Assembly (NCBI RefSeq): GCF_001984175.1
Contig: NZ_MTQP01000039.1
Coordinates: 27,889-91,888 of the forward strand
DNA: 64,000 nt
Direction: 5' to 3'
From: Saccharothrix sp. ALI-22-I
GTDB taxonomy: Bacteria; Actinomycetota; Actinomycetes; Mycobacteriales; Pseudonocardiaceae
Numbering within the stretch: position 1 is the first letter of the stretch; each line of letters opens with the position of its first letter. The notes below the pieces were generated by a model, which did no database searches, was not told where the DNA came from, and saw nothing but the letters and a program-made list of their open reading frames with translations. A program made the translations under genes and the position numbers. Shown piece after piece: positions 60,636 to 64,000 of the stretch.

Positions 60636-62003
60636 TCATCCGAGGCAGGATCGGACGGCCTTGGCCAGGTTCGACGCCCGCGGGTCGTCGGGCCGGAAGT
60701 TCCAGAGGTTCGTGACGTAGCCGAAGCCGACACCGGCGTCGGGGTCGGCGAAGCCGATCGATCCGCCGGAGCCGGGGTGGCCGAACGATCCCGGCCCGAC
60801 CATCGGCATCGGTGGGCAGGCTCGCCAGAACCCGAGCGACATGTAGAAGGAGCGATCAGCCGGGATGTTCAGCCCCGGCGGCAGCCCGTGCATCGGCGTC
60901 TTGTCGGTCTGGACGGCTGTCATCCTCTCGACCGTCGACGGCTCCAGCAGCCGCACCCCGTCGACGTCGCTCACCGTGGCGGCATACATCCGTGCCACCG
61001 ATCGCGCGTCCGCGAGCATGTTCGCGGCCGGGAACTCAGCCGCGCGCCAGGCACGCGTGGTGAAATATTCGGTCGTGTTGTCCAAGGCGCCGCCGAGCTC
61101 GCCGGCGCGGGCTTGGACCGAGCCCGGACTGTACATGGCGTTGACCCATGCGGTGATCGTGTCCGCATCCAGCCCGGTAATCGCGATCATCCCGGCGATC
61201 AGCTCCTCCAGGGAGAACGGAGCGGCGTAGTGGAGCCGGGCCACCCGTCGCTCTTCTTTCTCGGGCAGCCCGATCCAGGCGCTCAGTCCGAGAGGACGAG
61301 CCACCTCGTCGGCGAAGAACGTGCCGAGTGACTTGCCGGAGATCCGACGCACGACCTCCCCGACCAGGAACCCGTAGGTGACGGCGTGGTAGACGTGCTC
61401 GGTGCCCGGCTGCCACAGCGGCTTCTGCGCCTCTAGTGCACGGATGACCGGGTCCCAGGCGCACGCCTGCTCGAACGTCAGCGGTCCGTCGACGATCGGC
61501 AGACCGGCCTGGTGCGACAGCAACCAGCGCACCGGGATCCGGTCCTTGCCTCCTGCGCCGAACTTCGGCCAGTACCGGGCCACCGGGGCGTCCAGATCCA
61601 GCTCACCGCGCTGTGCCAGCATGTGGGCGCAGATCGCGGTAGCGCCCTTCGTCGTGGACGCGACCTGGACGATGGTGTTCCTGCCCCACGGTCGGTTCGC
61701 CTCGCGATCGGCGAGGCCGCCCCACAGGTTGACGACGGGGCGGCCGCCCACGTAGACGCTGCACGCCGCGCCGACCTCGCCGGGGTTTTCCTTGAAGTTC
61801 GCGCGGAACGCGTCGGCGACCTTTCCCCAGCCTTCCTCGACACAGTCATCACCACCGCCCCCGGAGACGCTCCCGGAGGCGCTCCCGGAGGCGCTGCCGC
61901 GGCCGGCGAGGCCGGCGAGCGCGCCGGCAGCCAGCACGCCCCCCAACAGGGTCCGGCGCCGAACGTGTCCCTGTCCGGTTGTCCCGCTTGTCGTGCCTAC
62001 CAT
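60636..62003 (-). CDS. Secreted serine hydrolase (class C beta-lactamase/EstB-like), Tat signal
   Basis: 455 residues. N-terminal twin-arginine signal VRRRTLLGGVLAAGALAGLAG, then a Gly/Ser spacer. Catalytic S-x-x-K in VASTTKGATAIC, Tyr motif in YHAVTYGFLVGEVV (Tyr-x-x instead of Tyr-x-Asn) and the late GSGGSIGFADP loop in place of KTG: the pattern of family VIII esterases rather than true beta-lactamases. Likely an exported esterase or peptidase. GAGGG lies seven bases before ATG. Confidence 0.88.
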   Translation of the reverse strand: MVGTTSGTTGQGHVRRRTLLGGVLAAGALAGLAGRGSASGSASGSVSGGGGDDCVEEGWGKVADAFRANFKENPGEVGAACSVYVGGRPVVNLWGGLADREANRPWGRNTIVQVASTTKGATAICAHMLAQRGELDLDAPVARYWPKFGAGGKDRIPVRWLLSHQAGLPIVDGPLTFEQACAWDPVIRALEAQKPLWQPGTEHVYHAVTYGFLVGEVVRRISGKSLGTFFADEVARPLGLSAWIGLPEKEERRVARLHYAAPFSLEELIAGMIAITGLDADTITAWVNAMYSPGSVQARAGELGGALDNTTEYFTTRAWRAAEFPAANMLADARSVARMYAATVSDVDGVRLLEPSTVERMTAVQTDKTPMHGLPPGLNIPADRSFYMSLGFWRACPPMPMVGPGSFGHPGSGGSIGFADPDAGVGFGYVTNLWNFRPDDPRASNLAKAVRSCLG

Positions 62004-62077
62004 GCTGTAACCCTCTTTCTGGAGATCTGAAAACTTCCGGAGAAGACGCACGCCCGTACCGACCGGGACGGTCCGTG

Positions 62078-62200
62078 TCACTGGATCGGTGCGGCCGGGG
62101 TGGTGTGCGAGAAGCACGAGCAGTTCTCGGCGAAGACGGACACGGCCGTCAGTTCCACGCCGTACGGGTCCGCGGTGCTCAGCCCTGTCGACTGAGCCGG
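62078..62200 (-). pseudogene. Possible C-terminal fragment of a secreted protein
   Basis: Reverse frame STGLSTADPYGVELTAVSVF then AENCSCFSHTTPAAPIQ and TGA. Reads like the end of an exported Cys-containing protein, but there is no start or ribosome site in the ~90-base gap. Not assigned. Confidence 0.3.
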
Positions 62201-62210
62201 TTGGGCCCCG

Positions 62211-63413
62211 TCAGCCCGCGGCCTGTCCGCCGCAGAACACCACGTTGACGAGCCTCTGTACCGCCTTCGGCCATTCCTCTGCCAGGTCGATTGCGGCGTC
62301 CCCGGTGGTCAGCGAGCCGGTGAGGGTCTTACTGCCGTCGGGCGTGCTGTACATCAGCGCCCCGTAGCCCCCCGGCGGGCCGCCGTTGTGCTGGAAGATG
62401 GTGCCGCCGCAGTTCGGGCCCAGGTCCTGCACCCACAGCCCAAGGCCGTAGCCGAGCTTTCCGTGCGGCTTGCGCATCTCGGCCAGCAGCGGGGCCGGCA
62501 GGAGCTTGCCGCCCATCAGCGCGGAGATGAACGTGCGGAGATCCTGGGTGGTCGAGATCATGTCACCGGCGCCGGCCAGCAGGGAGAGGTTCTGGCGGGC
62601 GACGTCGACCACCTTCCACTGGCCGGCGTCCTGGTAGCGGTAGTAGCCGTGGGCGTGCGGCCCGAGGATCTCCGGCGAGGCGCCCGGCACCACAGTGCCC
62701 CGCAGCCCGAGCGGCCGCAGGATCCGCCGCTGCATCTCCTCGGCGTAGGAGCGGCCGGTGACCTTTTCGATCAGCAGCAAGGCCAGCGTGTAGTTGGTGT
62801 TGGTGTAGCGCTGGTCCGTCCCCGGCTCGAACCGCGCCGACTTGGACAGCGCCAGCCGTACCAGCTCCTGCGGCTGGTAGGTGTGGAACCGGTTGTCCAC
62901 CCACACTTTGCCCGCGGCGGGGATTCCCGGCTCGTACGTCCCGTTGTCGTCGTAGTCGCCGGTGTAGTTGAACAACCCGCTGGTGTGCTGCAACAGCATC
63001 CGCACCGTGATCCGCCGGTCCAGCCCGAGCTCGGGCAGGTAGCCGGCCACCGGGCTGTCCAGCCCTACCTTGCCCTCGGCCACCAGCTGCAGCACCAGGG
63101 TCGCGGTGAAGGTCTTGGTGCTGCTTCCGATCCAGAACCGCCCGTTCGTCGGCGGCTTCGCGGTCTCGCCCAGCTTGCGCACCCCGGCGCTGCCGACCCA
63201 CTCGCCCTGCTGATCGTGCACGCGCAGTTGCATCCCGGCGAAACCGGCATCGACGACCGCCAGGATGGCCTCCTGCAGCTCCGGGCGATCCTGCCCGGCA
63301 GCAGCCTCCGGCACTGCACTGCCGGCCGCGGTCGCCACCCCGGGTGCGACCACCCCGGCCAGCAGCGTGACTGCCACCGCCGCGACCCCCACCCGCCGGA
63401 AGAACCGCGGCAT
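62211..63413 (-). CDS. Secreted serine hydrolase (D-Ala-D-Ala carboxypeptidase/beta-lactamase family)
   Basis: 400 residues with signal peptide RVGVAAVAVTLLAGVVAPGV to ATAA. S-x-x-K in IGSSTKTFTATLV, Y-x-N in RYTNTNYTLALLL, and HNG in FQHNGGPPGGYGAL (H-x-G class, as in R61-type DD-peptidases). HTSGLFNYTGDY is the familiar loop after the active site. ATG 63413 (AGGG five bases ahead) is preferred over an upstream GTG. Probably a cell-wall DD-carboxypeptidase or esterase; same direction as the Tat-exported relative 208 bases downstream. Confidence 0.88.
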   Translation of the reverse strand: MPRFFRRVGVAAVAVTLLAGVVAPGVATAAGSAVPEAAAGQDRPELQEAILAVVDAGFAGMQLRVHDQQGEWVGSAGVRKLGETAKPPTNGRFWIGSSTKTFTATLVLQLVAEGKVGLDSPVAGYLPELGLDRRITVRMLLQHTSGLFNYTGDYDDNGTYEPGIPAAGKVWVDNRFHTYQPQELVRLALSKSARFEPGTDQRYTNTNYTLALLLIEKVTGRSYAEEMQRRILRPLGLRGTVVPGASPEILGPHAHGYYRYQDAGQWKVVDVARQNLSLLAGAGDMISTTQDLRTFISALMGGKLLPAPLLAEMRKPHGKLGYGLGLWVQDLGPNCGGTIFQHNGGPPGGYGALMYSTPDGSKTLTGSLTTGDAAIDLAEEWPKAVQRLVNVVFCGGQAAG

Positions 63414-63803
63414 CCGGACCCTGCTGTTCCTGGTACCCCTGGTTGTTCCTGGAAACTCCCGGTCGACGCCGTCGAGCACGGTCTTGTCCTGGAACGCCTT
63501 TCGCGGCCCCGAGGCCGCGATCGCTGAACTGATCACGACGATCACGATCACCCGCAGCCCTGACACCGAACAGTCACCGCGCTGACACCGCCCCGGACAC
63601 GGTGTCGCCTCAGGGAGAGCGGCAGTTCACCGGGGCAAGGTGACCTTGATCCGCGCGACGAGCGCCTTCTTCCTCCGATGTCGGGGCCGGCGAGGACGGC
63701 GAGGTCCGCCTGTGCCGCAGCCCCGGCGGATGCGTCGCCCGCCGGCGCAGGTATCACTCCGGCTTCCACCGGAGGTCAGCGGTTGGCGCGGTGCTCGACC
63801 ACC

Positions 63804-64000
63804 CACGTGGCGATCTGGGTGCTCGCGGATCAGCCGCTGGATCCAGTCGAGCTGGTGCGGGCCGAAGCACTCCGCCCAGTACCGCTGCGAGAGGCGCACG
63901 TAATGCTCCAGGTGACGGGTCCGCACGGCGTCCTCCGCGCCCGAGCCCGACGACGTGAGCCGCGCGCGGCCGTACTGGCGGATGGTCTCCAGCATCCGGT
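63804..64000 (-). pseudogene. STAND/LuxR ATPase regulator fragment, running off the window
   Basis: Enters from the right edge: MLETIRQYGRARLTSSG, RHLEHYVRLSQRYWAECFGP and HQLDWIQRLIREHP, the winged-helix to TPR transition of large LuxR/AfsR-type ATPases. After REHPD the homology (normally NLRAAL...) is lost to a frame break at about 63804, so this copy is truncated. Its upstream part lies outside the window. Confidence 0.55.

Overview
The window is high-GC actinobacterial DNA, with GTG/TTG starts, strong third-position G/C bias, AGGAGG-type ribosome sites, four-base start/stop overlaps, ROK/TetR/LuxR regulators and secreted CBM2 cellulases. Gene content resembles Pseudonocardiaceae (Saccharothrix/Actinosynnema/Lentzea type); that assignment rests on remembered family similarity, not on a search. 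No rRNA, tRNA or CRISPR array was seen.

Region by region. (A) 1-9908: two divergent operons encode a validamycin-like C7-cyclitol pathway. They hold a sugar-phosphate cyclase, a fused cyclitol kinase + TIM-barrel isomerase/dehydratase, a nucleotidyltransferase, an MFS transporter, an SDR reductase, a VldE/ValL-like pseudoglycosyltransferase, a class III aminotransferase and a zinc dehydrogenase that runs off the left edge. This is the most interesting part: the likely product is a validoxylamine-like N-linked pseudodisaccharide, and the kinase-TIM fusion is unusual. (B) 9857-12827: three broken secreted glycosidases lie end to end directly behind the nucleotidyltransferase. (C) 12824-22432: TerC, then a plant-polysaccharide block (AA10 LPMO-CBM2, CBM2-GH5 endoglucanase under a perfect CebR-type operator, GH2 beta-mannosidase, ROK regulator). 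(D) 22850-25610: gene fragments, a second ROK regulator and a truncated HAD dehalogenase. (E) 25910-31001: an island marked by three dead transposase fragments. It carries a two-gene Fic unit and a two-gene unit encoding a polymorphic-toxin-like protein (LQRTAGN N-terminus, hydrophobic middle, HETTH metallopeptidase-like end) plus a small partner. (F) 31113-35044: RNase J, a MerR regulator and release factor 3, with related operator-like palindromes in front of rnj and between merR and prfC. (G) 35300-44060: nitronate monooxygenase, a DUF6492-like protein, a Leg1-family protein, an MpaB-type oxygenase, a TetR/AhpD-like pair under a perfect 12-bp inverted repeat, and three copies or pieces of one secreted protein family. 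(H) 44220-50980: a mosaic of truncated genes among a few intact ones (TetR, RidA, APC permease, sugar isomerase). (I) 51171-64000: a secreted glycine-rich beta-helix protein, an MFS exporter, DedA, a methyltransferase, two large LuxR-type regulators (one with an HD-GYP domain), and two secreted serine hydrolases.

Two themes run through the window. One is the handling of sugars and plant polymers: cyclitol chemistry, cellulose and mannan breakdown, sugar-sensing ROK/LacI-type control. The other is heavy gene decay: about twenty fragments keep only one end of a gene or have lost the middle. Decay of this density points to repeated deletion and transfer, or partly to assembly error; this should be settled before the fragments are interpreted.
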